Of a stretch of DNA of 64,000 nt, positions 24,176 through 33,558 are shown piece after piece. The position numbers were made by a program, and so were the translations under genes. The notes under the pieces were generated by a model. The model searched no databases. It was not told the DNA's origin and worked only from the letters and a program-made list of their open reading frames with translations. This DNA is from Sulfuritalea sp. (GTDB lineage: Bacteria; Pseudomonadota; Gammaproteobacteria; Burkholderiales; Rhodocyclaceae), in contig JADJVS010000014.1 of the NCBI GenBank assembly GCA_016710465.1, forward strand, positions 62,001 through 126,000, given 5' to 3'. Position 1 is the stretch's first letter. The number at the start of each line of letters is the position of its first letter.

Positions 24176-26305
24176 ATGAAAAAAACTAGCCTCCGCATAT
24201 ACATGTGCGACCTTACGCATGACACAGTCGTGCTTGTATCGGACACGATCCCGATTAACATCGGTTTCATAGGTGCGTACGCGAAGAAAATTTTCGGCGA
24301 CGACATAGAGATCTCGCTATTCAAATACCCCCGCTCTGTACTCGAGGCGATTGATTCTGCTCCGCCTGACGTAATCGCACTGAGCAACTACTCTTGGAAC
24401 AGTAAGCTTTCTGAGCGCATTGCCCGGTTCGCGAAGGAACGCAATCCTACGGTCGTCACCGTCCAAGGTGGGACCAATTTCCCACACCGGGAGAAACAGC
24501 AGCTCGAGTTTCTGCTAACTCGCCCGGCAACCGATATTTTCATCGTTCTGGAGGGCGAAGTTGCGTTTGCCGAGCTGCTGCGTCGAGTTCTTGAGACGAG
24601 AGACGGTAACCAGCGTTTGTTGGACAAGGCTATTCCGGGCTGCGTTCACATCGCGCAGGAAAGCCGCCATACGGAAGCACCAGTACTGGTAAAGGGTGCT
24701 CTTCCCGCGAGACTTCGCGAATTGGATGACATTCCCTCCCCGTACCTGAACGGAATGTTGGAACAGTTCTTTGATGGACGGCTCACACCCTTCCTTGAGA
24801 CGAACCGGGGCTGCCCTTTCAAGTGCACGTTCTGCCACACAGGGGCAGACTATTTCCAGAAAATAAGCATGTTTTCTTTGGAACGGCTCAAGGAGGAAAT
24901 CGCCTACATCGCTCCGCGCGCTTCGTCTCTTGGAATCGTCAATCTCCATCTCGCCGACACGAATTTCGGCATGTTTTCCCGTGATCGCGAGATCTGCGAG
25001 GCACTGCTGAAAAGCCAGCAACAGTACGGTTGGCCGCACCAGATAATGTCGACGACAGGCAAAAACAACAAAGAACGTGTGATCGAGATCACGAAGATGA
25101 TGGGAAACGTCTTCTCCGTCAATATGTCCGTCCAGACCATGGATCACGACGTACTCGTCAACATCAAGCGCGACAACATCCAGATCGATAGCTATACCCA
25201 AATCAACCAGTCTCTCAACGAGCAAGGGCGCTCGACCAAGGGCGAATTAATCATCGGTTTGCCGGGTGAAACGAAAGGGTCATTCGTGCACGGCCTCGAA
25301 CAGGTAATCGCGGCGGGGGTCAGCAGCGTCTGCAGCTACAGCCTCATGCTTCTTCACGGCACTGAGTTCAAGGATCCAGACTATCGCGAGAAGTTCACGA
25401 TTCAGGGCAAGTACCGTATTGTGCCCCTTAACTTCGGGGAATACGCGGGGGAACGGGTTTTCGACGTTGAGGAAGTGGCGTATGCAACGAGCACAATGTC
25501 GTTCGAAGATTACCTCTGGATCCGCGGATTGTGCCTTTTCGTCGAAGTCATGCACAACAATCGCCCGTTCGACGAACTAATTCGGTACGGTATCGAGGAA
25601 TTCGGCATGACGCGATTCCAACTCCTGAAACGCGCCTATGAATCACTCGGGGCGGCACCTGCGCCAGTGCGGGAGATTGTCGAGCATTTCATGGATGAAA
25701 CCAGAGCGGAGTTGTGGGACTCGGAACACGAGCTCGAAGAAACATATAGTCGTGACGAAAACTACGCACGCCTCAGTAACGGGGAAGCCGGCAGCAACCT
25801 GATATACAAATACAAGGCAGCAAGCCTTGCCTTTTGTAACAAGGAATGGGCAGATTATCTCGGGACCACGCTCAACGATATCGCTTTAGAGCAGACAAGT
25901 ACGGACGAGGGTTGCCTGGAATCCCGGCGGGCAATCGAGGCACTGGTCGGGTACGTAAAGGCGAAGCTCGCTGGGGTTCTTGATGCAGACGGCAACCTCG
26001 ATCCAACAATTGTCGAAAGCCCCTACGATATTGCTGCATGGCTAAATAACGGCGGGCGACTGCTAGACCAAGCTCTCCCAAGCCCCTTGGCTTATATTTT
26101 CGAGTACACGGACGATCAACTGGCGGCGCGAAAAGACTACTTCCGGCGGTATGGCTCCGACGCGAACGCACTGAGCAAGATCGTGACGCGCGTGAGCAAT
26201 GTCGAAAGCCTCTTTCGCCGACGCCGCACGCTCGAGCGGTCGGATACGCCCGAGCCGGAAGAAGCGCGCAGGGATCTCTTCATTCGCTACACTCTCTCGG
26301 GCTAG
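24176..26305 (+). CDS. Radical SAM protein with N-terminal cobalamin-binding-like domain
   Basis: 709 residues. Residues 1-175 form a Rossmann-like domain in the B12-binding position (PDVIALSNYSW, VTVQGGTNFP, VLEGEVAFAELL); the DxHxxG cobalamin-ligand motif is absent. The radical SAM core starts with ETNRGCPFKCTFC (Cys213, Cys217, Cys220) and continues with LHLADTNFGMF and ELIIGLPGET. A long C-terminal region of about 280 residues is unassigned. This architecture is found in methyltransferase-like and mutase-like radical SAM enzymes. Substrate unknown; the glycan context is suggestive only. Confidence 0.8.
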   Translation: MKKTSLRIYMCDLTHDTVVLVSDTIPINIGFIGAYAKKIFGDDIEISLFKYPRSVLEAIDSAPPDVIALSNYSWNSKLSERIARFAKERNPTVVTVQGGTNFPHREKQQLEFLLTRPATDIFIVLEGEVAFAELLRRVLETRDGNQRLLDKAIPGCVHIAQESRHTEAPVLVKGALPARLRELDDIPSPYLNGMLEQFFDGRLTPFLETNRGCPFKCTFCHTGADYFQKISMFSLERLKEEIAYIAPRASSLGIVNLHLADTNFGMFSRDREICEALLKSQQQYGWPHQIMSTTGKNNKERVIEITKMMGNVFSVNMSVQTMDHDVLVNIKRDNIQIDSYTQINQSLNEQGRSTKGELIIGLPGETKGSFVHGLEQVIAAGVSSVCSYSLMLLHGTEFKDPDYREKFTIQGKYRIVPLNFGEYAGERVFDVEEVAYATSTMSFEDYLWIRGLCLFVEVMHNNRPFDELIRYGIEEFGMTRFQLLKRAYESLGAAPAPVREIVEHFMDETRAELWDSEHELEETYSRDENYARLSNGEAGSNLIYKYKAASLAFCNKEWADYLGTTLNDIALEQTSTDEGCLESRRAIEALVGYVKAKLAGVLDADGNLDPTIVESPYDIAAWLNNGGRLLDQALPSPLAYIFEYTDDQLAARKDYFRRYGSDANALSKIVTRVSNVESLFRRRRTLERSDTPEPEEARRDLFIRYTLSG

Positions 26306-26321
26306 CGGGCCACAAGGCCCG
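26306..26321. terminator. GC-rich hairpin between convergent genes
   Basis: A perfect 6-bp stem (CGGGCC and GGCCCG) with a 4-base loop lies one base after the plus-strand radical SAM stop and before the end of the minus-strand radical SAM gene. Its place between convergent genes suits a bidirectional terminator. The thymine run is poor on both sides, so efficiency is doubtful. Confidence 0.5.
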
Positions 26322-26344
26322 TTGGTCATGGGCCAAACTGCGGC

Positions 26345-28276
26345 CTACAAACCAGTCATGAGCCGCACCCGGTTCTCGTCAGTTGTGTTTGACGCAACGG
26401 GACGATTGCTTAGAACGATAGTACGTAGCGAAACGAGTTTTTTCTTCGAGAAATCTTCCCGATAGTCATCGCTAATTCTCTTTGTTCCCTTTTTCGGCAA
26501 AATGAACTTGTAATAGCTAAAGTCACTTCCCTTTGTAAAGAGCGAATAGCCATAGTACTCAAGCAACAAAAGCAGTTTGAGTATTGGATATAACAGAATC
26601 CTGGGCAGGGTTGCTACACGAGGCGAAGGGAGCACTTTTCTTTGAATAAAAAACGTGGCGAATGGATACATGGATATCCTCCACCTCCGTGTTCTGAATT
26701 TTCTAATCAGGATATTACGTATACTTTCCTTACCAAATATTCCATCCAACTTAGGGATATTGTCGGCCGATGCAGCAGGTATGACCAATCCCTCATTTTT
26801 TCGCTTGACGCCCTCAGCAGTGTAGTATCTCATCGCCTCCATTTGCGCCAGAACATCCCAGAACAAAACCTCCCCAAGCGGAGCGCCATTCAGGTTTACA
26901 TAGGACAACTTGTATGATGGCGCAGAAAAAAGACCTTCCAGATACTCTTCCTCCTCGTCGACCGACGTGCCAATCACCCCCATTTGCTGCGCGTACTCGT
27001 AAAGGGGGGTACCTGGAAACGGAATCGCGTAAAAAATCTCATTCCCTTTGCTTGGGTCGAAATTGGTAGCGAGGGCAATTTCCGCAATCATCTTCCCAGT
27101 TTCCGTGGCCGTTGTTTCGGTTTCCCCCGGCATACCGAACATGATCCCAAGCGGGGAAAACATTTTGAATTCCCTCGCCCAAGTCACGGCTTTAACTGCC
27201 TCCTCTCTCAGGAACTTCTTCTCCATTATGTCGAGAATTTTCTGACTACCTGACTCAATACCGAATTTCATGCCGACGCAGTTGTTTTCAGCATAGGTTC
27301 TCATGAGTTCACGCGACACGCTGTCACATCTGACTCCGCCAGCCGTCCACAGCATGTCGTGTTTCTTCATGATGCGCGCAAACTCTACCCCAGCCTCTCG
27401 ATCAGAACCAAAATTCTCATCGGCGACCATGATAAAACCTACGTCGTAATTTTCTTTCAAGTCCGCAACATGCTTTTCTAGCTCAGACATATTCCCCACG
27501 CGAAACCCCTTTGTCGGGCGCTGGCAAAAAGTGCATTTGGCAACACAGCCCTTATTCACTACAAGTACCGCTATGTTTGGCTTTCGCCCGCTTTCGTAAG
27601 CCCTGGGGTCGTGGTTGAACCAGCCCGACCCCCGACCCGGCCGGAAGTAGTTGCTGAGCAGTTCAGGCCGGTCCTGCAGGCCTTTCTTGAGCAGTTCGTA
27701 GTCCGGCACCAGGCTTAGATCGGATGGAGGAACCTTCTCGCCATAGCCAGTAAACAGCAGGTCGCCCGCTGCATTCAGGAAGGAGAGGCCCTTGATTGCG
27801 CTCAGCGCGTCGGCCACGGTTTTCCGGCCATGCTGCTTGGCGTAGCCCAGCAGATTGACCCAAGCCACTTCGCCGTCGCCCACCACGCAGACATCCACGT
27901 CGGTTTTCCTGAGCACCACGTTGGCCGATGCCGACAGGTTGCCGCCCAGAACAATCAGCGCATCCGGACATACGCTCCTGATAGTGCGTGCTAGTCTCTT
28001 GATCTGACTGTAAGTTCCCGAGGTCACGGCACTCAGCCCGACGACATCGGGCTTCGTTCTCCGAAAATATTCCAGAATCTCTTCTTGTGACGGCAACAGC
28101 ATGTCAATATCGTAAAAATCGTAGTCCTCCGCCGTGTAGCCGTTCTTCTCCATCCACTTCACGAGGGAGACAATTGCGTATTTCGGCAACACAGGAAGCT
28201 CTCCCATCGCCCTGATACTCGGCGGCAGGACAAAATGCACCGGTTCGCCCGGGACGCTGCACAGTACGATCTTCAT
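26345..28276 (-). CDS. B12-binding-domain radical SAM protein (intact paralogue)
   Basis: 643 residues. The N-terminal 180 residues form a B12-binding-like domain (PDVVGLSAVTSGTYSQIKRL, LIVLGGNLSASANVV, VVGDGEVAWVNLL). The radical SAM motif is NKGCVAKCTFC (Cys244, Cys248, Cys251), followed by FIMVADENFGSDREAGVEF and MFGMPGETETT. Members of this architecture often methylate unactivated carbons. Its 5' half (27507-28215) reads as identical DNA to the broken paralogue at 41406-43359. Its 3' half is markedly more AT-rich than its surroundings. It lies downstream of the legionaminic acid genes after an 83-base gap. Confidence 0.83.
   Translation of the reverse strand: MKIVLCSVPGEPVHFVLPPSIRAMGELPVLPKYAIVSLVKWMEKNGYTAEDYDFYDIDMLLPSQEEILEYFRRTKPDVVGLSAVTSGTYSQIKRLARTIRSVCPDALIVLGGNLSASANVVLRKTDVDVCVVGDGEVAWVNLLGYAKQHGRKTVADALSAIKGLSFLNAAGDLLFTGYGEKVPPSDLSLVPDYELLKKGLQDRPELLSNYFRPGRGSGWFNHDPRAYESGRKPNIAVLVVNKGCVAKCTFCQRPTKGFRVGNMSELEKHVADLKENYDVGFIMVADENFGSDREAGVEFARIMKKHDMLWTAGGVRCDSVSRELMRTYAENNCVGMKFGIESGSQKILDIMEKKFLREEAVKAVTWAREFKMFSPLGIMFGMPGETETTATETGKMIAEIALATNFDPSKGNEIFYAIPFPGTPLYEYAQQMGVIGTSVDEEEEYLEGLFSAPSYKLSYVNLNGAPLGEVLFWDVLAQMEAMRYYTAEGVKRKNEGLVIPAASADNIPKLDGIFGKESIRNILIRKFRTRRWRISMYPFATFFIQRKVLPSPRVATLPRILLYPILKLLLLLEYYGYSLFTKGSDFSYYKFILPKKGTKRISDDYREDFSKKKLVSLRTIVLSNRPVASNTTDENRVRLMTGL
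27507..28215. repeat. Copy 1 of 709-bp duplicated segment
   Basis: Line-by-line comparison with 42589-43298 shows no mismatch that I can find. The only difference is one fewer G at 27712-27713 (GG here, GGG there). Identity stops abruptly at both ends, and the flanking coding DNA of the two genes is diverged. It encodes most of the B12-binding domain and reaches just past the radical SAM cysteine motif. Confidence 0.92.
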
Positions 28277-28359
28277 CGCGGTTCCTTATTCAAAAGATAG
28301 CCTCGTGCCCAGCCAAACTGGTTGCGCCCTCCGGGCTATCGCAAAACGGCCCATGGCAC

Positions 28360-29187
28360 CTACCAGGCCGACCACCCGCCGTCGACGACGACATTCTGTC
28401 CCGTTACATAACTAGCCGCGTCAGAGGCAAGGAAAAGCAGCGCCCCAGTCATTTCATGTGCATGGGCCATCCTCCCCAGCGGCGTGCGCGCGGCATAGTT
28501 TTGTTTGAAGGTCTCGTTCTGGCCGCTTTCGACCCCACCCGGTGTCAGGCAATTGACGCGCACTCCCTTGGCCGCCCAGTAGGTCGCCAGATAAGTCGTC
28601 AGACCGACGACCCCTGCTTTGGATGCGGCGTAGACCGGCGGTGTGTTGATCGCGCCGCCCAAGTAGTGTGAGCCTTCATAGATGCGCTGATCCGGGCCGA
28701 GAATGCCGTAAATCGAGGCCGTCTGGATGATGCTGCCGCGCCTCCTTGCGGCCATGCGCGCTCCAACAGCCTGCGCCATCCAGAACATGCCGTCGAGATT
28801 GACCGCCATGATCTGCCGCCACGTATCCGGAGCATATTCTTCCGGGGCGGCAAAAAAACGCTTCAGATCTTCGCCCTTGCCTGCGGCGTTGTTATGCAGG
28901 ACATCAATCGGACCCAGCATCGATTCGACCTCGGCAACTGCCTGCCGCACCGACGTCTGATCCGCGACATCTGCTGCAAAGCCTATGGCGCGGACACCGA
29001 AGCATGCGGAAATCTCGCTCGCCACCTCTTGCACTGCCGTTGGCGAGAGATCAAGCACGGCCACATCAGCGCCGCTATCCGCCAGCGCAGCACAGAAATG
29101 ACGCCCGAGGATGCCGGCCCCGCCCGTAACCAGCGCCACCTTGCCGCCGAGATCGAATTGCGCCCGGTATTCGCCCTTGGCTTTCAT
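28360..29187 (-). CDS. ptmA: Short-chain dehydrogenase, PtmA-like
   Basis: 275 residues from an ATG that overlaps the legF stop (ATGA). Classical SDR features: TGGAGILGRHF cofactor motif, VLHNNAAG, the serine in SIIQTASIYG, and YAASK with the Tyr/Lys pair; the end VTGQNVVVDGGWS is typical. In Campylobacter jejuni, ptmA lies with the legionaminic acid genes and has been linked to the early supply of glucosamine phosphate. Assignment rests on gene order with ptmF, legF and ptmE as much as on sequence. Last gene of the legionaminic operon. Confidence 0.78.
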   Translation of the reverse strand: MKAKGEYRAQFDLGGKVALVTGGAGILGRHFCAALADSGADVAVLDLSPTAVQEVASEISACFGVRAIGFAADVADQTSVRQAVAEVESMLGPIDVLHNNAAGKGEDLKRFFAAPEEYAPDTWRQIMAVNLDGMFWMAQAVGARMAARRRGSIIQTASIYGILGPDQRIYEGSHYLGGAINTPPVYAASKAGVVGLTTYLATYWAAKGVRVNCLTPGGVESGQNETFKQNYAARTPLGRMAHAHEMTGALLFLASDAASYVTGQNVVVDGGWSAW

Positions 29188-29882
29188 CCCATTCTTCTCC
29201 GCAACAAGTATTCCACCCACTCGAAATCCAGTTCGCTGTCGATATCAGCCGAACGCTCCTCGGACATCACGAACAACCGCGTACCGGGATAGAACACTCG
29301 GGGTTCATCGAGCAGCACGTTCCTGCGCCAGACATAGATCGAAGCATTCATATCAAAGCACGGCGGCGCATCCTGGCGCCGCACCACCGGCGGATCGGCT
29401 GGCTTGGACAACCGCACGGCCCCGCCGCTGTCGAGCTCGACCAGGTTGAAGTACGGCGAACGCCTGGCCGCGCAACCAGTGATGACATTGGGCGCATCCG
29501 TCGATTCCAGCAACTCCACCGCACCAACGATGTCGTCCGTGGTCCGCAATGGCGATGTCGCATCGAGATCGACGGCAACGTCGAACAAGATTCCCAACTG
29601 GCACTCGGCCTCCCGCACGCAGTGCGCGATTGCCGGCAATTTGGCGGCTTGATCGGTGGCAAGTTCGGCCGGACGCTTGACACAGAGACTGGCACCGTAA
29701 CCCTGCGCCGTCTGAAGAATCTCATCCGAATCGCTGCTGACGGCAATGCACGAAAACAGCCCCGAAGCCGCCGCTTGTTCAATGCTGTGGGCAATCAACG
29801 GCTTGCCGGCGATCGATCGGATGTTCTTGTTCAATACCCCTTTCGAGCCACCCCGGGCGCAGATGGTACACAGCCGTTTCAC
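29184..29882 (-). CDS. legF: CMP-legionaminic acid synthetase (acylneuraminate cytidylyltransferase family)
   Basis: 232 residues from GTG at 29882, chosen because GGGAGG lies a few bases upstream and the GTG overlaps the upstream stop (GTGA); an ATG at 29894 is four codons earlier. CTICARGGSKGVLNKNIR is the CTP-binding loop of the NeuA/LegF/PseF family; DVAVDLDATSPLRT and a C-terminal DIDSELDFEWVEYLL follow. It activates the nonulosonic acid with CMP. Legionaminic rather than sialic or pseudaminic acid is inferred from the companion genes. Confidence 0.88.
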   Translation of the reverse strand: MKRLCTICARGGSKGVLNKNIRSIAGKPLIAHSIEQAAASGLFSCIAVSSDSDEILQTAQGYGASLCVKRPAELATDQAAKLPAIAHCVREAECQLGILFDVAVDLDATSPLRTTDDIVGAVELLESTDAPNVITGCAARRSPYFNLVELDSGGAVRLSKPADPPVVRRQDAPPCFDMNASIYVWRRNVLLDEPRVFYPGTRLFVMSEERSADIDSELDFEWVEYLLRRRMG

Positions 29883-30793
29883 GGCACCACCCATTTCCCA
29901 GCCGCCGACGCCGCTTCGATTTGATGCATCAAATCGACCATGCCCAAGCCCTCCGCGTAGGAACATAATTCCATGCGACGTCCACCCAGCGCCGCCTCAA
30001 GCTGCAGGCGATAGGTCATGTCCGGATCGCACGAAATCCGTTCTTCGACGCCGTCCCGCCAAAGCGCGCCGCCGACAAGGTCGGCCCGGTAGCTATGGGC
30101 GTCGGTATTGACGAGGATTTCACGCCGCGGCGCCCGCTCCAGGTAATTCATCTGAAGCGTCACCAGCGGGCAGCGCTCCAGATTCATCAGGATCGCCCAA
30201 GCGTCGTCACTATCAATCTCGAGAGGGGAGAAACGACCGCCGATGGCCGCCAGACGCTGCCAGCTTCCGAACAACCATTGTGCGTAATCCAGTTCATGAC
30301 TCAAGTCGCGCAGAACACCACCACCTGCTTCCCGACTGGCCGAATAGGTTTGCCGGTAGTCACGCCCCACCCGCCAGTCAGCCAAATACTGGCCGACATA
30401 GATTTGGGCCGCAATTGCCATTTCTCCGGACAAGGCGTGACGCAACGCCCGGATGACAGGATGGAAGCGCAAGTTGTAGGCAACAAAAATGTCTGCAAAT
30501 GGCCAGACATGCAGCGACAATGGCCGGTTGGACAATGGTTTCTCGACCAGCACCGCGCCGGTATAGCCGCAAGCGGCCAAGCTCTCCAGAGTCTCGACAT
30601 GCCGTGCAGTTTCGTTGCTTACGACAACTAGTTCGGGCCGCAAATCGGCCAGCGCGGTGTCAATGTCCGGATAGGCAGGATACTTGCAGTGCGGATTTCG
30701 CGTCACCGCACCAACCCGCAAGCCGAGTTCGGCTAGAAGTCGGGCGTGCCTGGAACCAATCGATCCGAAGCCGATAACCACGGCGGCTTTCAC
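29879..30793 (-). CDS. ptmF: Gfo/Idh/MocA-family oxidoreductase, PtmF-like
   Basis: 304 residues. N-terminal VVIGFGSIGSRHARLL is the NAD-binding motif, GAVLVEKPLSN holds the family lysine, and GGGVLRDLSHELDYAQWL is the substrate-domain histidine segment. In C. jejuni the homologous ptmF gene sits beside ptmE and legF in the legionaminic acid locus and is thought to act early, at the glucosamine-phosphate stage. Overlaps ptmE upstream by 4 bases. The reaction is inferred from synteny. Confidence 0.8.
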   Translation of the reverse strand: MKAAVVIGFGSIGSRHARLLAELGLRVGAVTRNPHCKYPAYPDIDTALADLRPELVVVSNETARHVETLESLAACGYTGAVLVEKPLSNRPLSLHVWPFADIFVAYNLRFHPVIRALRHALSGEMAIAAQIYVGQYLADWRVGRDYRQTYSASREAGGGVLRDLSHELDYAQWLFGSWQRLAAIGGRFSPLEIDSDDAWAILMNLERCPLVTLQMNYLERAPRREILVNTDAHSYRADLVGGALWRDGVEERISCDPDMTYRLQLEAALGGRRMELCSYAEGLGMVDLMHQIEAASAAGKWVVP

Positions 30794-31842
30794 GTCGAGA
30801 ACCTGCCTTCGTACTCGTTCCGCGCACGCTCCAAGTCATCAAACCGGCCGATGTCGAGCCAATATTCGCGCAACGGGAAAACGGACGCCGGCCGGCCGTC
30901 TTCGACAATCCGGCTGAACAGATCCGGCATGTCAATGGCAGAAGCGCGCGGCAGATACTCGAACGCGCCCGGATTGAGCACGTAAATACCCGCATTGACG
31001 AAGAACTTTTGTGCGGGCTTTTCCTTGATTCCAACAAGGCGATGACCGTCAACGCTGACCATGCCGTATGGTATCTGCTGCTCGTACTCACGCACACACA
31101 TGGTTGCCACAGCGTTGTGGCCGGAATGAAAATCAAGCAAATGCTGAAAATTGATTTTCGTCAGAAGATCCCCGTTCATCACAATCAGCGGTAATTGCGG
31201 CGCCGGATCGAGCAGACTCAACGCCCCCGCCGTTCCAAGCCGCTGGTTCTCCTCGATGTACCGTATCCCCACGTTCCATGCGCTGCCGTCGCCAAAATAC
31301 TCCTTGACCACATCAGCCCGGTAGTTGACCGAAAAATGGAATCGGTGAAAGCCGAATTCGATGAAGCTTTCGAGAATGGTTTCCAGTATCGGCTTGTTGC
31401 CGACACGCAGCATCGGCTTGGGACAGTCGTCGGTCAGCGGACTCAGGCGGCTACCCAGACCGCCCGCCATGATCACGACCGGATTCGCTTTGCTCGCCGG
31501 TTGCAGTAACTCGTCGATGATCTCAACGCTGACCAGCCGGCCCTCGTCATCAATGATCGGTATCTGATGTAACTGTTTCTGGCGCATCAGGAGGAAGATG
31601 CTCTCGCTTGACTCGTTGATGGTCGCCGTCGTCGGTTGGGAATTCATGATCGACTCAACAGGCTCTTCGAGACTGTCGCCGCGCAGGATCGCACGGCGGA
31701 CATCCCCGTCGGTTACGGTTCCGACCAGGCGCGACGCTTTGTCGACGACCAGCGCAATTTGCATCGAGCTGGCATCGATGGTACGTATCGTGTCGCGGAT
31801 CGTCGTCGAGCCGCGCACTAGGCTTTGTTTCCATTTATGCAT
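30790..31842 (-). CDS. ptmE: CBS-domain sugar-1-phosphate guanylyltransferase, PtmE-like
   Basis: 350 residues from ATG at 31842. Two CBS domains occupy about residues 1-115 (LVGTVTDGDVRRAIL; HQIPIIDDEGRL). A nucleotidyltransferase domain starts near residue 122 with VVIMAGGLGSRL and CPKPMLRVGNKP, and LIVMNGDLLTK carries the metal aspartate. PtmE of C. jejuni has this unusual CBS-nucleotidyltransferase layout and makes GDP-glucosamine, the committed precursor of its GDP-linked legionaminic acid route. The CBS pair may sense an adenine nucleotide. Confidence 0.87.
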   Translation of the reverse strand: MHKWKQSLVRGSTTIRDTIRTIDASSMQIALVVDKASRLVGTVTDGDVRRAILRGDSLEEPVESIMNSQPTTATINESSESIFLLMRQKQLHQIPIIDDEGRLVSVEIIDELLQPASKANPVVIMAGGLGSRLSPLTDDCPKPMLRVGNKPILETILESFIEFGFHRFHFSVNYRADVVKEYFGDGSAWNVGIRYIEENQRLGTAGALSLLDPAPQLPLIVMNGDLLTKINFQHLLDFHSGHNAVATMCVREYEQQIPYGMVSVDGHRLVGIKEKPAQKFFVNAGIYVLNPGAFEYLPRASAIDMPDLFSRIVEDGRPASVFPLREYWLDIGRFDDLERARNEYEGRFST

Positions 31843-32479
31843 CGCTGCGCATTCTCCGGGCAGGCACGCCGGCGACATGGTGCCCGCCATCGACGTCGCG
31901 ATTGACTACTGCGCCGGCTGCCACCAGGCAGCGGGCGCCAATTTTGATGCCCTGCACGACGGTCGCACCGGCGCCGACGTGGGTTTCTTCGCCGACCGTC
32001 ACGGTGCCGGATAATGTACACCCCGGTGCAAGGTGGACATGGCGGCCAATCGCGCAGTCATGATCCACCGACGCGCGCGTGTTGATGAGGGTGTTGTCGC
32101 CGATGTGGCTGCCCGGCTGGATAACGGCACCGGCCATCACCTGGACACCTTCGCCGAGAACGGCATTCTGGGCAATGATTGCCAGTGGATGAATCACCTG
32201 CTCGAAATGAAAGCCGAGCGACTTGAATTTGTCGAACAACGTCCTGCGCTCATGCATCGACCCCGCCGAACCCAGCGCATTCACCAACCGAATCTCCGAC
32301 TGCGAGTAGCGAGCAACCGCCCCGTCGCTCCCCAAAACTGGGAATCCAAGAAATGTCGTGCCGGCCATGTCCCGATCCAAGGTCGTCAGCCCGAGTACTT
32401 CCTTCTGCTGCAACATCAGCACATCGAGAACAACCTTGGCGTGTCCACCGCCGCCGAGCACTATGATCGGATGTGCCAT
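31835..32479 (-). CDS. NeuD-type N-acetyltransferase, LegH candidate
   Basis: 214 residues from ATG at 32479 (one-base overlap with legI stop). The N-terminal PIIVLGGGGHAKVVLDVL is the NeuD/PglD sugar-binding domain. The C-terminal part is a hexapeptide helix (VQVMAGAVIQPGSHIGDNT, THVGAGATVVQGIKIG, HHVAGVPARR). In this operon it should acetylate the 4-amino group made by LegC, the LegH step. C. jejuni LegH is of a related fold, so the role is likely; an O-acetylating NeuD role is the alternative. Confidence 0.8.
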   Translation of the reverse strand: MAHPIIVLGGGGHAKVVLDVLMLQQKEVLGLTTLDRDMAGTTFLGFPVLGSDGAVARYSQSEIRLVNALGSAGSMHERRTLFDKFKSLGFHFEQVIHPLAIIAQNAVLGEGVQVMAGAVIQPGSHIGDNTLINTRASVDHDCAIGRHVHLAPGCTLSGTVTVGEETHVGAGATVVQGIKIGARCLVAAGAVVNRDVDGGHHVAGVPARRMRSDA

Positions 32480-33558
32480 CAGCCTATGGGCTCCCCTGCA
32501 CTGAAATTCCGGGTTGCGGTCTTGCCGAGCCAATCCCACAAATCCATCGGTGAAACGCCGATTGCGGGGCGCCTCGCGCCGATATTGTCCTCGGTCAGAC
32601 CCTCTCCCGCTCGGATCGGCCGCAACGCAACTATGCTTCTGCGCGCTATCGCGATATTCCGCAATTCGGACGGCATTGGACGCTTGATCCCATCACCGAG
32701 CGCGAGGCCTACCTCGCGCACCGATTTTATCATCGCAGCCAGTTCAGCCGGCTCCAGCGAGGCGCGATGGTCGGGGCCGGGCAAGCTGCGGTCGAGCGTA
32801 AAGTGCTTCTCGATAACGGCAGCACCCAGCGCGGCGGCGGCCGCCGCTACCACAATACCCGGCGAATGGTCGGACAAGCCGACCGGCAAGCCGAAGCGTT
32901 CGCGCAGCGTATGCTGCGCCCGCAGATTCACGTCCTGCAGGGGTGCTGGGTACTCGGTCGTGCAGTGCAGCAAGGTGACTGTTGCCTGCAGTGCCCGCTG
33001 GCCGGCATCCGAATGGAACGCCTGCCCGAATGCCGCACGCGACGGCTCCACGCCGAGCGCGGTCAGCCCGAAGGCAATCACGCCGAGCGCATCTTCGATT
33101 TCCTCCAGCGTGCTCATGCCGGTCGAGAGTATCAGGGGCAGGCCCTGCCTGGCCGCCTCCAGCAGCAACGGCGCGTCGGTAATCTCGCCGGAAGGCAGCT
33201 TGATCCGCGACACGCCCAATCCGCGAACAAGAAAATGCAGGCTGTCAATATCGAATGGCGTCGACAGGAATTCAATGCCGCATTCGCGGCACTGCTCCAG
33301 CAATATCCAGTGCGAATCGGCGCTAAGCTCGAGCTTCTTCAGCATCTCGACCTGGGATTCGGTCGCATCCGTCGCGCGTGTCTGGTATTCGGCCTTCGGC
33401 GCCCAGGACGTAGCGAGCTGATCCGCCTGAAAGCTCTGGAACTTGACCGCATCGGCGCCAGCGTCGGCCGCAACCTGCACGAGCGTTCGCGCCATGTCGA
33501 GTGAGCCGTTATGGTTCACTCCGGCTTCGGCAATGATGTAAACCTGTCTATCGTCCAT
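32479..33558 (-). CDS. legI: N,N'-diacetyllegionaminate synthase (NeuB family)
   Basis: 359 residues from ATG at 33558 (MDDRQVYIIAEAGVNHNG). AEAGVNHNGSLD, DAVKFQSFQAD, IKLPSGEITD, LSTGMSTLEE, LLHCTTEYPAP, GLSDHSPG and EKHFTLDR are the NeuB-family barrel motifs, and the last 60 residues form an SAF/antifreeze-like domain. It condenses a six-carbon sugar with phosphoenolpyruvate to give a nine-carbon acid. Pseudaminic (PseI) versus legionaminic (LegI) is decided by neighbours: legB, legC and legG are all present here. Confidence 0.9.
   Translation of the reverse strand: MDDRQVYIIAEAGVNHNGSLDMARTLVQVAADAGADAVKFQSFQADQLATSWAPKAEYQTRATDATESQVEMLKKLELSADSHWILLEQCRECGIEFLSTPFDIDSLHFLVRGLGVSRIKLPSGEITDAPLLLEAARQGLPLILSTGMSTLEEIEDALGVIAFGLTALGVEPSRAAFGQAFHSDAGQRALQATVTLLHCTTEYPAPLQDVNLRAQHTLRERFGLPVGLSDHSPGIVVAAAAAALGAAVIEKHFTLDRSLPGPDHRASLEPAELAAMIKSVREVGLALGDGIKRPMPSELRNIAIARRSIVALRPIRAGEGLTEDNIGARRPAIGVSPMDLWDWLGKTATRNFSAGEPIG

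Noticed and set aside
29184..33558. Sialic acid (Neu5Ac) or pseudaminic acid pathway
   Set aside because: NeuA/NeuB-like genes alone would allow it, but legB, legC, legG and the PtmE-like CBS enzyme point to legionaminic acid. PseB/PseC/PseG-type genes are not seen.
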